Below the pieces are notes generated by a model. It was not told the DNA's origin. It did no database searches and saw only the letters and a program-made list of their open reading frames with translations. 64,000 bases of DNA, taken from NCBI RefSeq assembly GCF_902806985.1, contig NZ_CADCXY010000004.1, positions 124,001-188,000 on the forward strand, in the 5' to 3' direction. The stretch's first letter is position 1, and each line of letters opens with the position of its first letter. A program made the position numbers and the translations under genes. Positions 7,903 through 18,229 of this stretch are shown piece by piece. This DNA is from Pseudidiomarina piscicola. Lineage in GTDB: Bacteria; Pseudomonadota; Gammaproteobacteria; Enterobacterales; Alteromonadaceae.

Positions 7903-8829
7903 ATGTATAAGGTGATTATTCCAACCTCTGATACCGAATGGCAAACCTATTTTGACCTTCGCTACCGTGTACTGCGCGAGCCTTTTCAGCGCCCGCGGGG
8001 CTCAGAGCAAGATGAATACGATCAGGTCGGTTATCATCGTATGGTGGTCAATGATGCCGGTGCGGCGGTGGCTATCGGTCGCTTGCACTTCAATAACCCC
8101 GATGAAGGCCAAATTCGGTTTATGGCCTCGGCACCCGAGCATCGCGGTGAAGGGCATGGTGTAGCTATTGTTTATGCGTTAGAGCAGTTTGCGCGCCAAG
8201 AAGGCGCGAAACATATTGTAATTAATTCACGCGACAATACTTTGGGCTTTTATCAAAAGTGCGGTTATCAGTTAGCGGAAGAAGCTGACACTGTTGCCAA
8301 CCCTACGGCAGAGCACCAATTACGCAAGGTCTTGACCGAGCATAACCGCATCACTTACCGGCCCGACTGGTGTCGAGAGTTGCAAAATACCTGGCACGGC
8401 GATATCCCAATTTCTGAAACTATGGGTATTCGTATTCGACAGTATACGGGGCGGGAATTTGAAACCAATGCGCAACTATCTCGCAACATCAATGTGCATG
8501 GCACCATGTTTGCCGGCAGCATTTATTCGCTTGCGACCTTAACCTGCTGGGGGCTTTTACACTTGCAATTACGTGAGCGAGAGTTACCAGGAGCGGTGGT
8601 GTTAGCCGATGGTAACATCCATTACCACAAGCCAGTGTCGCGGGAACCTCGCGCAGTAGCTCGCGTCATCGATATGAACGGCGACTTGTCGAGCCTTGAA
8701 CGTGGGCAAAATGCGCGCGTTCACTTGAAGTCGCAAGTGTTTGATGGCGATCAGCCAGTGGCCGAGTTTACCGGCCAATTCGTGGTTCTCGCCAAACGCC
8801 AACAAACACCAAAAGAAGAGGACGCTTAA
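7903..8829 (+). CDS. fabY: FabY/YiiD bifunctional GNAT and thioesterase-like protein
   Basis: 308 residues in two domains. The N-terminal GNAT acyltransferase fold (about 1-150) includes the acetyl-CoA loop region [14 protein letters not shown], and the C-terminal hot-dog thioesterase-like domain (about 155-300) includes [17 protein letters not shown]. The layout and sequence follow E. coli YiiD (FabY). Pseudomonas FabY is an acetoacetyl-ACP synthase that starts fatty acid synthesis, but it is a different ketosynthase-type protein, so that activity should not be assumed here. It starts 3 bp after dtd. Its stop codon overlaps the hutH stop inside a hairpin loop. Confidence 0.85.
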   Translation: MYKVIIPTSDTEWQTYFDLRYRVLREPFQRPRGSEQDEYDQVGYHRMVVNDAGAAVAIGRLHFNNPDEGQIRFMASAPEHRGEGHGVAIVYALEQFARQEGAKHIVINSRDNTLGFYQKCGYQLAEEADTVANPTAEHQLRKVLTEHNRITYRPDWCRELQNTWHGDIPISETMGIRIRQYTGREFETNAQLSRNINVHGTMFAGSIYSLATLTCWGLLHLQLRERELPGAVVLADGNIHYHKPVSREPRAVARVIDMNGDLSSLERGQNARVHLKSQVFDGDQPVAEFTGQFVVLAKRQQTPKEEDA

Positions 8830-8838
8830 ACGTCCTCT
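8817..8838 (-). terminator. Hairpin holding both stop codons of fabY and hutH
   Basis: 8-bp stem AGAGGACG / CGTCCTCT with loop CTTAAA. The fabY TAA (8827-8829) and hutH TAA (8828-8826, minus) both lie in the loop. On the minus strand the stem is followed by TCTTTT, so it is a plausible terminator for the hut operon. The plus side lacks a T-run. Confidence 0.65.
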
Positions 8839-10361
8839 AAGACAGCTCCAGTGGTAACTAACTGTGATAAATCGCCACTATAAATAAGTGCCGCAGCCGC
8901 TTCAATATCGGGTGCAAAGTAGCGATCTTGGTCATAATACGCGACCTTTTCACGCACTAAGCTATGCGCTTTTTCCACCGCTTTCGAAGCTTTTAGTGGC
9001 CGCCGGAAGTCGATACCTTGTGCCGCCTCTAATAACTCAATGGCGACGATATCGCGTACATTTTCGGCGATATCCGTAAGACGACGCGCAGCAAAGGTGG
9101 CCATCGAGACATGATCTTCTTGGTTCGCTGAAGTCGGTAGGCTATCGACCGAAGCTGGATGCGCCAACGTTTTATTCTCTGATGCTAAGGCTGCTGCAGT
9201 CACCTGCGCTAACATAAAGCCAGAGTTGACACCGCCGTCATTCACTAAAAACGGTGGTAGTTTACTCAGATGGTGATCGATCAGCAGCGCACTACGGCGT
9301 TCAGAAAGCGCACCAATTTCACTGGCAGCGATGGCGAGGCTATCGGCAGCTAATGCCACCGGCTCGGCATGGAAGTTACCACCGGAAATAATGTCACCAT
9401 TGTCATGGAACACTAATGGGTTGTCGGTTACGCCATTGGCTTCGCGCGTTAATACGGAGCTGGCATGCTGAAGCTGATCATAGATAGCGCCCATCACCTG
9501 TGGCTGACAACGCAACGAGTAGGGGTCTTGTACCTTTTCACAGTTCTCATGATCTTGGCCGATTTCTGAGGTCTCACTGAGGAGCTCACGGAACGTCGCC
9601 GCCACAGCAATTTGACCCGGCTGACCGCGCACCTCATGGATGCGTGCATCAAAAGGTGCGCGCGAACCCATCGCAGCTTCAACGGACATAGCACCGGCCA
9701 CTAACGCGCTGTGATACACCCGTTCAATTTGGAATAAGCCGTGCAGGGCAAGAGCGGTAGAAGCTTGCGTACCATTTAACAGGGCCAAACCTTCTTTTGG
9801 CGCCAGCGCTATCGGCTGCATGCCAATTTTAGCCAGACCCTCAACCGCGTCATAGATCTCACCTTTGTAACGTACCCGCCCCTCGCCAATTAATGGCAAC
9901 ACCAAGTGCGCTAATGGCGCTAAATCGCCCGAAGCGCCTACGGAGCCTTTGCTCGGTACACATGGGTACATTTGGTGATTAAGCAGTTCCATCAGCGCGT
10001 CGATAACCACCTGACGAATACCCGAAAAGCCGCGGCTCAACGAGTTGATTTTTAACAGCAGCATCAGTCGTACGACGGTGTCATCCATCAGCTGACCGGT
10101 ACCGGCAGCGTGTGACAGAACAATACGGCGCTGCAGATCTTCTAGCTTTTCAGGTGGAATTCGGGTGTTTGCTAACAAACCAAAACCAGTGTTAATACCG
10201 TACACGACTTTGCCGGCGGCAAGCACGTCTTCTACTGTTTCTGCAGAGCGCTTGATAGCCGCTTTCGCATCATCGTGTAACGCTAGTTGTTGGGGTGCTT
10301 GCCACCATTGACGCAACTGAGTCCGCGTCAACGTTCCAGGTTGTAGAGTCATTACAGCCAT
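8826..10361 (-). CDS. hutH: Histidine ammonia-lyase
   Basis: 511 residues. It removes ammonia from L-histidine to give urocanate, the first step of histidine degradation, in the cytoplasm. The Ala143-Ser144-Gly145 triad in [14 protein letters not shown] forms the MIO prosthetic group. YGINTGFG near the N-terminus and the QDHVS-type stretch ([15 protein letters not shown]) are also present. The start ATG is preceded by GGAGG 7 nt upstream and shares one base with the hutU stop (TAATG), so it is coupled to hutU. A longer in-frame reading from 10409 would lie inside hutU and is less likely. Confidence 0.97.
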   Translation of the reverse strand: MAVMTLQPGTLTRTQLRQWWQAPQQLALHDDAKAAIKRSAETVEDVLAAGKVVYGINTGFGLLANTRIPPEKLEDLQRRIVLSHAAGTGQLMDDTVVRLMLLLKINSLSRGFSGIRQVVIDALMELLNHQMYPCVPSKGSVGASGDLAPLAHLVLPLIGEGRVRYKGEIYDAVEGLAKIGMQPIALAPKEGLALLNGTQASTALALHGLFQIERVYHSALVAGAMSVEAAMGSRAPFDARIHEVRGQPGQIAVAATFRELLSETSEIGQDHENCEKVQDPYSLRCQPQVMGAIYDQLQHASSVLTREANGVTDNPLVFHDNGDIISGGNFHAEPVALAADSLAIAASEIGALSERRSALLIDHHLSKLPPFLVNDGGVNSGFMLAQVTAAALASENKTLAHPASVDSLPTSANQEDHVSMATFAARRLTDIAENVRDIVAIELLEAAQGIDFRRPLKASKAVEKAHSLVREKVAYYDQDRYFAPDIEAAAALIYSGDLSQLVTTGAVLEDV

Positions 10362-12037
10362 TATTTGTCCTCCACCATAGGTAAGTCTAAGCCTTGTTCT
10401 TTGGCACACTGAATGGCGATGTCATAGCCTGCATCTGCATGACGCATGACACCGGTACCTGGGTCATTCCATAATACCCGGCCAATGCGTTCCGCTGCGG
10501 CATCGGTGCCGTCAGCAACAATCACCACACCGGCGTGCTGTGAGTAGCCCATACCGACACCACCGCCGTGATGTAAGCTTACCCAGGTTGCCCCACCCGC
10601 GGTGTTCAACAAGGCATTCAACAACGGCCAATCAGAAACCGCATCAGAGCCATCTGCCATGCTTTCGGTTTCTCGGTTAGGGCTTGCCACTGAGCCGGAA
10701 TCAAGATGATCACGACCAATGACGATAGGTGCGGAAAGCTCACCGCTTTTCACCATTTCATTAAAGGCTTTGGCTAAACGCGCACGGTCTTTTAGACCAA
10801 TCCAACAGATCCGCGATGGTAGCCCTTGGAAGCTAATTCGCTCACGCGCCATGTCCAGCCAATTGTGCAGATGCGGGTCGTCAGGAATAAGTTCCTTAAC
10901 CTTGGCATCGGTCTTGTAAATATCTTCGGGGTCACCCGACAACGCCACCCAGCGGAACGGGCCAATACCTTCGCAAAACAGCGGACGAATATAGGCCGGC
11001 ACAAAGCCTGGGAAATCAAACGCATGCTCAACGCCGACGTCTTTAGCCATTTGTCGAATATTATTGCCATAATCGAGGGTTGCAGCACCACGCTGTTGCA
11101 GCGTCAACATTGCTTCAACTTGCACTGCCATTGATTTTTTCGCGGCTAAAACGGTCGCTTCTGGCTCACTTTCCTGCTTGGCTTTATAGTCGTCTAAGGT
11201 CCAGCCTTGTGGTAAATAACCGTGTAGCGGGTCATGCGCAGACGTTTGGTCGGTTACCACATCTGGGGTGATGTTGCGTTCCACCAGTTCGGCATAGACA
11301 TCAGCCGCATTACCTAGCAAGCCAACAGAAATTGCGCGGCCTTCTTGCTTCGCTTGGTCGAGCAGTTCCAGTGCTTCATCGAGGGAGGTCGCTTTATGAT
11401 CGACATAACGCGTCCGCAAACGAAAATCGATACGCGACTCGTCTACTTCCACCGCCAGCATGTTATAGCCAGCCATAGTTGCCGCGAGTGGCTGCGCGCC
11501 GCCCATACCACCAAGGCCACCGGTCAGTACCCAACGGCCTTTCGTTTCGCCATTGAAATGCTGTTTAGCCACCGACACAAAGGTCTCATAGGTACCCTGC
11601 ACGATGCCTTGTGAACCGATATAGATCCATGAGCCAGCAGTCATTTGACCGTACATCATCAAACCTTTTTTATCGAGCTCGTTAAAGTGCTCCCAGGTTG
11701 CCCATTCGGGTACTAAGTTTGAATTGGCAATGAGCACGCGCGGGGCATCGGCGTGCGTTGGAAAAACACCCACTGGTTTACCGGATTGAATCAGTAAAGT
11801 TTCAGTAGGTTTCAGACGATCCAGCACTTCGACAATTTTGTCGTAGCTTTCCCAACTACGCGCTGCACGGCCAATACCACCATACACGACTAACGCATGC
11901 GGGTGCTCTGCCACTTCAGCATCAAGGTTGTTCATTAACATACGTTTGGCAGCTTCAATTTGCCAATTTTGCGTTGTTAGTTCGCTACCGCGGGGCGCGC
12001 GAATCGTACGGCTTCTATCGAGTCGGGTAAAGCTCAT
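10361..12037 (-). CDS. hutU: Urocanate hydratase
   Basis: 558 residues, the usual length. It converts urocanate to 4-imidazolone-5-propionate using tightly bound NAD+ as an electrophile. Recognisable segments are [18 protein letters not shown] (NAD binding, about residues 172-190), the conserved [17 protein letters not shown] with the active-site Cys, and [21 protein letters not shown]. It lies 32 bp after hutC and overlaps hutH by one base, forming a hutC-hutU-hutH operon. Confidence 0.97.
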   Translation of the reverse strand: MSFTRLDRSRTIRAPRGSELTTQNWQIEAAKRMLMNNLDAEVAEHPHALVVYGGIGRAARSWESYDKIVEVLDRLKPTETLLIQSGKPVGVFPTHADAPRVLIANSNLVPEWATWEHFNELDKKGLMMYGQMTAGSWIYIGSQGIVQGTYETFVSVAKQHFNGETKGRWVLTGGLGGMGGAQPLAATMAGYNMLAVEVDESRIDFRLRTRYVDHKATSLDEALELLDQAKQEGRAISVGLLGNAADVYAELVERNITPDVVTDQTSAHDPLHGYLPQGWTLDDYKAKQESEPEATVLAAKKSMAVQVEAMLTLQQRGAATLDYGNNIRQMAKDVGVEHAFDFPGFVPAYIRPLFCEGIGPFRWVALSGDPEDIYKTDAKVKELIPDDPHLHNWLDMARERISFQGLPSRICWIGLKDRARLAKAFNEMVKSGELSAPIVIGRDHLDSGSVASPNRETESMADGSDAVSDWPLLNALLNTAGGATWVSLHHGGGVGMGYSQHAGVVIVADGTDAAAERIGRVLWNDPGTGVMRHADAGYDIAIQCAKEQGLDLPMVEDK

Positions 12038-12069
12038 GATTGTGTTCCTTCCTTCATTAAAACAGAGTA

Positions 12070-12789
12070 CTAGGATGCAGTGACCGGCACTGCACCAAAC
12101 TGTAAATGCCCACCCAGACTAAAGCGTGAGCCTGGGTGCGTTAGAATGGCGTAGGTCACTACGCCTTCCGCACTCCATGTGCGGCGATGAATACGTAAGC
12201 AAGGCTCTGGTCGCACCAAGTGAAGCCATTGACACAGCTGTGGGCTTGGCGCTACGGCTTCTATTTGATGGCTTGCTTCGGTCAGCGGTGACACCTCACA
12301 CAAATACTCATGGGGGGTCAGTTGCTGGTAATCTTGTTGCAGATAGTCACTGGCTAAACTTGGATTCACATAGCGCTCTTCAACCTGCACCGGCAGGTCA
12401 TTTTCAAAATGGCTAATCACCGAATGAAATACCGTTTCACCGGGCTGCAAATTAAGCATTTCGGCAACCAGATCCGATGCGGCTTCTTTGCGCAGCACAT
12501 GAACTTGGGAATGATAGTCGTGCTGGCGGGCACGTATTTCATCCGCAATGTTACGAATCGCCATAAACGAGGTCTGGGACTTTATCGGTGCCACGAACGT
12601 GCCTGAGCCCTTGGTGCGGATCACCAGCCCTTCATCAGAAAGCTCCTGTAACGCTCGCCGCGCGGTCATGCGGCTCACCTTAAATTGCTGAGCTAAGGCA
12701 TTTTCGGAGCTGACCGGATGGTTCTCTGGCCATTCGCCCGAAGCGATCTTGCTGTAAATATGCTGCTTAATAGATGAAAATTTAGCCAT
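12070..12789 (-). CDS. hutC: Histidine utilisation repressor, GntR/HutC family
   Basis: 239 residues. An N-terminal winged HTH of GntR type (about 5-70: [30 protein letters not shown]) is followed by a UTRA effector domain (about 90-232). HutC represses hut genes and is released by urocanate. I chose the ATG giving MAKFSSIKQ because it starts right before the HTH; the upstream in-frame extension would cross the hutI promoter. A HutC-type operator (TGTATATACA) lies 60 bp upstream, over the predicted -35 of this operon, so it is self-regulated. Confidence 0.93.
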   Translation of the reverse strand: MAKFSSIKQHIYSKIASGEWPENHPVSSENALAQQFKVSRMTARRALQELSDEGLVIRTKGSGTFVAPIKSQTSFMAIRNIADEIRARQHDYHSQVHVLRKEAASDLVAEMLNLQPGETVFHSVISHFENDLPVQVEERYVNPSLASDYLQQDYQQLTPHEYLCEVSPLTEASHQIEAVAPSPQLCQWLHLVRPEPCLRIHRRTWSAEGVVTYAILTHPGSRFSLGGHLQFGAVPVTAS

Positions 12790-12831
12790 CAGATTGCTTA
12801 CCTTTATGTGGTTTCTGCAATGATGTGCTAG

Positions 12832-12860
12832 AGTGTAGGCAACTGTAATTGTATATACAA
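12832..12860 (-). promoter_or_regulatory. hutCUH promoter overlapping HutC operator
   Basis: On the minus strand TTGTAT (12860-12855), 17 nt and TACACT (12837-12832) make a good sigma-70 promoter. The -35 lies inside the palindrome TTGTATATACAA (12849-12860), which contains TGTA-N2-TACA, the known HutC recognition pattern. The same operator lies 22 bp before hutI, so it can control both divergent units. Confidence 0.75.
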
Positions 12861-12882
12861 GAGAGTTAAGGGAGAAAGTTGT

Positions 12883-14091
12883 ATGACTCAGGCAAAACAA
12901 TGCATAAAAAATGTTTCAGTCGCCACTCTTGAGGGTGATGGTTACGGCTTGCTGCATGATGCCGTGGTTTGCCTTGAAGGCGATACGATTAGCTATGTTG
13001 GCCCTGCAGCACAAGCTCCCGCAACTGAACCTGAGTGTGAAGTAATTGACGGCGAAGGTAAGCTGCTAACCCCGGGGCTGATTGACTGTCACACTCATTT
13101 GGTTTGGGCGGGTTCGCGCGCTGACGAGTTCGCGCGACGTTTGCACGGGGCCAGTTACGCCGATATAGCTGCCGCCGGTGGCGGTATTGCCGCGACGGTG
13201 CGCGCGACGCGAGCGGCAACGGAAGCCGAGTTAGTTGAGCTAAGTGCCCCACGCCTGCAGTCGTTAATGGCTGACGGCGTCACCACCGTCGAGATTAAAT
13301 CGGGTTACGGTTTATCGCTTGCTGATGAACGCAAACAACTAAGAGCCGCACGTCAACTTGCGCAAGACTACCCCGTAACAGTCACCACCACCTTGCTTGC
13401 CGCGCATGCCTTACCGCCTGAATTTAAAGACCAAGGCGATGACTATATTGATCTGGTCGTCAATGAGATCCTGCCTACCCTTGCGGGCGAAGGGCTGGCC
13501 GATGCCGTTGACGCCTTTTGTGAATCAGTCGGTTTTAGCCCCGCTCAAACCGAACGGGTTTTCACCAAGGCAAAAGAACTCGGGCTACCAGTAAAATTAC
13601 ACGCTGAACAATTAAGTAACCAAAATGGCAGCGCGCTTGCCGCGCGTTATCAAGCACTGTCCTGCGACCACCTAGAATATTTAGACGAAACTGGGGTGAA
13701 AGCCATGGCTGAGAGCGGCACGGTGGCGGTGTTATTACCCGGAGCGTTCTATTTCTTACGCGAAACAAAGTTGCCACCCCTAGAACTACTGCGTGACTAC
13801 CAAGTACCCATTGCCTTAGCGACCGATGCCAACCCGGGCACCTCGCCGATTTTGAGCTTGCAGCTAATGCTGCAAATGGGCGCTACGTTGTTCCGAATGA
13901 CGCCTGAGGAATGTTTACGAGGCGTGACCTGTAATGCAGCTAAAGCATTAGGGTACAGCGACAGAGGGCAAGTGAAAGCGGGTTTAAAAGCTGATTTATG
14001 CCTGTGGAATTGCAGCGACCCCGCCGAACTGACTTACCAGTATGGTGGTCAGCAATTAGCGGCATGCTGGCATCACGGTCACCGCCGTTGA
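12883..14091 (+). CDS. hutI: Imidazolonepropionase
   Basis: 402 residues, amidohydrolase superfamily. It opens the imidazolone ring of 4-imidazolone-5-propionate to give N-formimidoyl-L-glutamate. The metal-binding signature DCHTHLVW (about residues 67-74), the later KLHAEQ with the conserved Glu, and [11 protein letters not shown] with the catalytic Asp are present. The start has AGGGAGAAAG upstream. It is divergent from hutC and shares the HutC operator. The 3' end overlaps the convergent hutG by 13 bp. Confidence 0.96.
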   Translation: MTQAKQCIKNVSVATLEGDGYGLLHDAVVCLEGDTISYVGPAAQAPATEPECEVIDGEGKLLTPGLIDCHTHLVWAGSRADEFARRLHGASYADIAAAGGGIAATVRATRAATEAELVELSAPRLQSLMADGVTTVEIKSGYGLSLADERKQLRAARQLAQDYPVTVTTTLLAAHALPPEFKDQGDDYIDLVVNEILPTLAGEGLADAVDAFCESVGFSPAQTERVFTKAKELGLPVKLHAEQLSNQNGSALAARYQALSCDHLEYLDETGVKAMAESGTVAVLLPGAFYFLRETKLPPLELLRDYQVPIALATDANPGTSPILSLQLMLQMGATLFRMTPEECLRGVTCNAAKALGYSDRGQVKAGLKADLCLWNCSDPAELTYQYGGQQLAACWHHGHRR

Positions 14092-15119
14092 TAGCCATGC
14101 AAGTAAGCAAGCACTAACTCACTAATCAGTTGGGCGATGGCAGCATCGCCCGCTTCTCTTCCCGCGGGGTGTAAGCTCGGCGCCGCTTCAGCTAAATGCA
14201 AATAACGACTATGCGGCACCGCAGCCAGCTCTGCTATGTAGGAGTAGCCTTGCGCAATGGTTAAGCCATTGAAATTGATAGCGCTGGCAGGCACGCCTTG
14301 CAAGGCATCCACATCAACTTCAATACCTAGCGGCCGTTGCCAAGTATCAGCTTGCACGCGCAGCGCAGCTAACTGTTCGTTCCAATTGCTTTGATACAAC
14401 TGATGAATGCTGGTGTAGGTAAAGCCGGCGTCGGCTAATTGTCGTAAGCTTTCGGCGTTGTTCTTACCTTCATGCAAACCAACCACATGATAGTTCGCTA
14501 AAAAACCGTCGGTACACGCGTAACTAAAGCCATTACCACTATGACGCCCTTCGCGGGCACGAAAATCAGCGTGGGGGTCAAGGTTCATCGCCGCAACTGC
14601 GGTATCGGTGGCTTCGCTTAGGCTGCGCAAAAGAGGGTAGGCATTGTTGTGACCACCGCCAATTAAGATCACTTCAAAACCGGCTTGGAAGAGCGGCACT
14701 AACGCTTGCATAACTCGTTGATCAAGCTCACTGCAGAGCTCACGTAAACGATTTACTTGGCTTGCATCATTGGTGCGTAGTGCGTCCGCCTGTTGCTGTA
14801 AGTCGTGGCATTCAACCTGGCCGACCATGAGTAAGTCTTGGCTAGCAATAAAAGGCGTGGCTTGCAGGTTACAAAACCCCTTGAGGGCTGCATTCCAAGC
14901 TGTTTCCGCCCCGCCTCGGCCTAAATTGCCTCGTGGTCCAATACCTTCGGGAACACCTAAAATGGCAATTCGCGCGCCTTGTTCATAGGCGTGTGCGAGG
15001 GCACTCGCATAACTGTCTAAGTTCGCTTGTTGTGGCAGCGCCTGCACGGTTTGTCCGAGACGAACTTCGCCCTCGCGTGGCGTACACCACGCACTAGGAT
15101 CACAGCAAGTAAGATACAT
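14079..15119 (-). CDS. hutG: Formimidoylglutamase, arginase-superfamily
   Basis: About 346 residues. An Mn-dependent ureohydrolase fold protein; in this hut context it should split N-formimidoyl-glutamate to glutamate and formamide. Metal ligands are visible: the His of IGGGHNNAY, the Asp/His/Asp of [17 protein letters not shown], and Asp/Asp of EVDVDAL. The usual GGDHS and following Asp-Pro are altered, as in marine HutG-like members. I prefer the ATG at 15119, which leaves the rraA stop free; a TTG at 15137 would overlap rraA by 14 bp. Neither has a clear ribosome site. Confidence 0.8.
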   Translation of the reverse strand: MYLTCCDPSAWCTPREGEVRLGQTVQALPQQANLDSYASALAHAYEQGARIAILGVPEGIGPRGNLGRGGAETAWNAALKGFCNLQATPFIASQDLLMVGQVECHDLQQQADALRTNDASQVNRLRELCSELDQRVMQALVPLFQAGFEVILIGGGHNNAYPLLRSLSEATDTAVAAMNLDPHADFRAREGRHSGNGFSYACTDGFLANYHVVGLHEGKNNAESLRQLADAGFTYTSIHQLYQSNWNEQLAALRVQADTWQRPLGIEVDVDALQGVPASAINFNGLTIAQGYSYIAELAAVPHSRYLHLAEAAPSLHPAGREAGDAAIAQLISELVLAYLHGYQRR

Positions 15120-15123
15120 AAGG

Positions 15124-15609
15124 TTAGTCGATATCAAGTGGCTCTGGTGACAAGATCACGCCGGTATTATCAGCATAAATATGATCGTCAGGTAGGAAGG
15201 TGACACCACCAAAGTTAACCGGCACATCCACATCACCCACGGCTTCAGCCGGCGCGCCGACAGGAATCGAGGTGATGGCCATAATGCCAATATCAAGCTC
15301 ATCAATGGCGTCGACGTCGCGCACGGCGCCGTAACAAATAATGCCTTCCCAGTCGTTATCTAACGCGAGTTCAGCAACGGCCACGTCGATCAAGGCGCGA
15401 CGGTTTGAGCCGCCACCATCAATCAGTAGCACTTTTCCCGTGCCCGGCTGTTGTACAACCTCTTCGATGACGCCTTTGTCTTCAAAGCATTTTACAGTGA
15501 CCAAGCGGCCGCCGAATGATACACGTCCACCGTAGTGAACAAACATTGGCTCCACCACATCGACCATGTCGGGGTAAAGATCGCAAAGTTCCGAAGTATT
15601 GTATTCCAT
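15124..15609 (-). CDS. rraA: RNase E activity regulator RraA
   Basis: 161 residues, equal to E. coli RraA. In E. coli it binds RNase E and dampens mRNA decay. The fold core is visible in [25 protein letters not shown] and [14 protein letters not shown]. The start [14 protein letters not shown] matches the family. It is 4 bp upstream of the chosen hutG start, so hutG may be cotranscribed from it, which would place hutG partly outside direct HutC control. Confidence 0.95.
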   Translation of the reverse strand: MEYNTSELCDLYPDMVDVVEPMFVHYGGRVSFGGRLVTVKCFEDKGVIEEVVQQPGTGKVLLIDGGGSNRRALIDVAVAELALDNDWEGIICYGAVRDVDAIDELDIGIMAITSIPVGAPAEAVGDVDVPVNFGGVTFLPDDHIYADNTGVILSPEPLDID

Positions 15610-15714
15610 TGCTAGTCCCCTACTGATTACGTCATTGCTATGAGAAGGATGGTTTCAGCGACAGTATAGCCGCTAAATCGCCGCTACAAAAGGCACAACG
15701 CAAAACACTGATGT

Positions 15715-15739
15715 CAGCCGCTATAAAATGAAGCGGCTG
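15715..15739 (-). terminator. Hairpin spanning the end of hslU
   Basis: 8-bp stem CAGCCGCT / AGCGGCTG with a 9-nt loop containing the hslU stop codon. There is no T-run, so it may act in 3'-end protection or weak termination of hslVU. Confidence 0.4.
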
Positions 15740-17052
15740 AGATCTTCGTCTTGTGCAAGCTGACCTAAATGCTGGTCAACATAAGCTGCATCAATGCTGA
15801 CTTTCTGCCCCTGCAAATCACTGGCGCCGAACGAGACTTCTTCCATAAGTCGTTCAAGCACTGTGTGTAAGCGACGTGCCCCGATATTCTCGGTTGTCTC
15901 ATTGACGTGAAAGGCGGTTTCGGCAATACGCTGAATACCGTCCTCGGTAAATTCAACCGTGACGCCTTCAGTTTGCATTAAGGCAATGTACTGGGTGGTC
16001 AACGAGGCGCTTGGTTCGGTTAAAATACGGACAAAGTCACCACTTGTGAGCGCATCAAGCTCAACCCGAATAGGTAAACGGCCCTGTAGTTCCGGTATTA
16101 AATCCGAGGGCTTGGTCATTTGAAACGCGCCCGAGGCGATAAACAGAATATGATCGGTTTTAACCATGCCGTGCTTGGTTGAGACCGTCGTACCTTCTAC
16201 CAGCGGTAACAAGTCACGCTGTACCCCTTCGCGCGACACATCGGGGCCGTTACTGTCTGAGCGTTTACAGATCTTGTCAACTTCATCAAGAAAAACAATA
16301 CCGTTTTGCTCTACCGAGTGTAGGGCCTGCTCTTTCACCTCTTCGGGATTGAGCATTTTGGCCGCTTCTTCTTCCACCAGTTGTTTGAAGGCGTCTTTGA
16401 TTTTCAGTTTACGCGGCTTACTTTTGTCCTTGCCGAGGCTTTGAAACATATTTTGCAACTGCGAGGTCATTTCTTCCATGCCCGGCGGGGTCATGATCTC
16501 AACGCCCATTTGCGGCATCGCTAAATCGATTTCAATTTCTTTGTCGTCGAGCTTACCTTCGCGTAATTTTTTGCGGAACACTTGGCGAGTGTTACTTTGC
16601 TCGTGTTCGGTTTTTTCTTCATCGGCCCAGCCTTTGGCGGGCGGTAATAGAGCATCTAAAATCCGGTCTTCGGCGGCTTCTTCGGCGCGAAAACGTACTT
16701 TCTTCATCATCTGCTCGCGCGTTTGTTTCACCGCAGTGTCGGTCAAGTCGCGCACTATCGATTCAATTTCTTTGCCGACATAGCCCACTTCAGTAAACTT
16801 CGTCGCCTCAACCTTAATAAAAGGTGCTTTGGCCAGCTTCGCTAAGCGGCGCGCGATTTCGGTTTTACCAACACCTGTTGGGCCGATCATCAAAATGTTC
16901 TTCGGGGTCACTTCTTGGCGCAGTTCGTCGTCTAACTGCATACGGCGCCAGCGGTTTCGTAACGCCACCGCTACCGCTTTTTTGGCGTTGTCTTGGCCAA
17001 TAATGTGACGATTTAATTCATCGACGATTTCACGTGGGGTCATATCAGACAT
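15721..17052 (-). CDS. hslU: HslU ATPase subunit of the HslVU protease
   Basis: 443 residues, identical in length to E. coli HslU. This AAA+ unfoldase forms a hexamer that feeds substrates into HslV. Walker A is GPTGVGKTE, the Walker B region is VFLDEVDKI, and the intermediate I domain is the charged stretch around residues 110-240. The C-terminal tail SRFIL inserts into HslV. I chose the ATG giving [10 protein letters not shown], as in relatives; it overlaps hslV by 8 bp. Confidence 0.97.
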   Translation of the reverse strand: MSDMTPREIVDELNRHIIGQDNAKKAVAVALRNRWRRMQLDDELRQEVTPKNILMIGPTGVGKTEIARRLAKLAKAPFIKVEATKFTEVGYVGKEIESIVRDLTDTAVKQTREQMMKKVRFRAEEAAEDRILDALLPPAKGWADEEKTEHEQSNTRQVFRKKLREGKLDDKEIEIDLAMPQMGVEIMTPPGMEEMTSQLQNMFQSLGKDKSKPRKLKIKDAFKQLVEEEAAKMLNPEEVKEQALHSVEQNGIVFLDEVDKICKRSDSNGPDVSREGVQRDLLPLVEGTTVSTKHGMVKTDHILFIASGAFQMTKPSDLIPELQGRLPIRVELDALTSGDFVRILTEPSASLTTQYIALMQTEGVTVEFTEDGIQRIAETAFHVNETTENIGARRLHTVLERLMEEVSFGASDLQGQKVSIDAAYVDQHLGQLAQDEDLSRFIL

Positions 17053-17581
17053 TGGCCACAGACTCCTGTTCTTCAATGGTTTGGTGACTATTGGTATACA
17101 CACAGATATCACCCGCAATGGTCAAGGCGCGCTCGACAATTTCTTTGGCATCTAGCTCGGTGGTATCTAGCATTGCGGTCGCCGCAGCTTGTGCGAAGGG
17201 GCCGCCGGAACCTATTGCGATTAAATCACGTTCGGGCTGAACCACGTCACCGTTACCGGTAATGATCAGCGACGTATGTTTATCGGCGACCGCCAGTAAG
17301 GCTTCCAAGCGCCGCAGCGCACGATCGGTACGCCAGTCTTTGGCGAGTTCCACCGCGGCGCGCATCAAGTTCCCCTGATGTTGCTCGAGTTTTGCCTCAA
17401 AACGTTCAAATAAGGTGAAAGCATCGGCGGTACCGCCGGCAAATCCAGCCAGTACCTGATCGTTATATAAACGACGCACCTTGCGTGCGTTACCTTTCAT
17501 GACAGTGTTGCCAAGTGATACTTGGCCATCGCCACCGATGACAACTTTGTCACCGCGACGGACAGATACGATTGTAGTCAC
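17045..17581 (-). CDS. hslV: HslV protease subunit
   Basis: 178 residues. N-terminal threonine peptidase (T1 family). After Met removal Thr2 is the nucleophile; [20 protein letters not shown] matches the family. [22 protein letters not shown] and [16 protein letters not shown] are typical. The start codon is GTG with AGAGGA 8 nt upstream. It is followed by hslU with an 8-bp overlap and preceded by a sigma-32-like promoter. Confidence 0.97.
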   Translation of the reverse strand: MTTIVSVRRGDKVVIGGDGQVSLGNTVMKGNARKVRRLYNDQVLAGFAGGTADAFTLFERFEAKLEQHQGNLMRAAVELAKDWRTDRALRRLEALLAVADKHTSLIITGNGDVVQPERDLIAIGSGGPFAQAAATAMLDTTELDAKEIVERALTIAGDICVYTNSHQTIEEQESVANV

Positions 17582-17614
17582 AAATACATCCTCTTGTTTG
17601 CTCTATGCAAGCAG

Positions 17615-17643
17615 TTATGAGGGCATAATCTATGAATTCAATG
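17615..17643 (-). promoter_or_regulatory. Sigma-32-like heat-shock promoter of hslVU
   Basis: On the minus strand CATTGAAT (17643-17636), 12 nt and CCCTCATAA (17623-17615) resemble the RpoH consensus CTTGAAA / CCCCATnT. It lies 34 bp before the hslV start. hslVU is a classical heat-shock operon in E. coli. Confidence 0.55.
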
Positions 17644-17663
17644 GCGTTTACCGAAACTAACGA

Positions 17664-18227
17664 TTAAAGGTTCCAGTTCCAAATTTGACAACCATGGATG
17701 CGCGCCCGTTGTAGTTTATGGCGATCAGCTTCGGCATCTCGTTTGGTTTCGTAAGGACCCAACACTACGCGGTACCAAGTGTTATTGTTGGAAGGGTAGA
17801 CTTTGCTCTCCAACCCTTGCAGGGCAATCGCCGCGCGCAATCGCTCGGCATCAGCTTGTTTCCGAAAAGAGCCACACTGCATTAACTTTGGCGGCCCCAA
17901 TTCGCGTTCAGGAACATCAACCTCTACCTCAAGATTTTCCAGCTCTTCAATGTACTGCCAACGTTCCTGTGGCTTCTCTGGCATAGGTTCAGCAACAACT
18001 TCAGCCGACTGATCTGGCGTATCTGTCGCTTGCTGTGGCGCTGGTGGTGTAGCTTCATCGCTTTTACCACCGGCAATAAATCGCAAACCACCCACTAACG
18101 CGGCCACCAACAGCACCGCCAAAACCACCACGCCCCAAGGTACTTGGCGTTGTGACTTTGCGTTGCTCTTGCGCTTTTGCGGCGCAGGTTTTCGTTTGGC
18201 CGGTCGTTTCCGGTTTGCGTAATCCAT
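17664..18227 (-). CDS. ftsN: Cell division protein FtsN (SPOR domain)
   Basis: 187 residues. Short basic cytoplasmic tail (1-30), one membrane helix (about 31-50), a linker, and a C-terminal SPOR domain (about 112-187) that binds denuded peptidoglycan at the septum. The linker contains RWQYIEEL with W90, Y92 and L96, spaced as W83, Y85 and L89 of the essential E. coli FtsN segment, which makes the FtsN call specific. It is much shorter than E. coli FtsN (319 aa) because the linker is shortened. Its position between argS/priA and hslV matches the E. coli order. Confidence 0.9.
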   Translation of the reverse strand: MDYANRKRPAKRKPAPQKRKSNAKSQRQVPWGVVVLAVLLVAALVGGLRFIAGGKSDEATPPAPQQATDTPDQSAEVVAEPMPEKPQERWQYIEELENLEVEVDVPERELGPPKLMQCGSFRKQADAERLRAAIALQGLESKVYPSNNNTWYRVVLGPYETKRDAEADRHKLQRARIHGCQIWNWNL

Positions 18228-18229
18228 GC

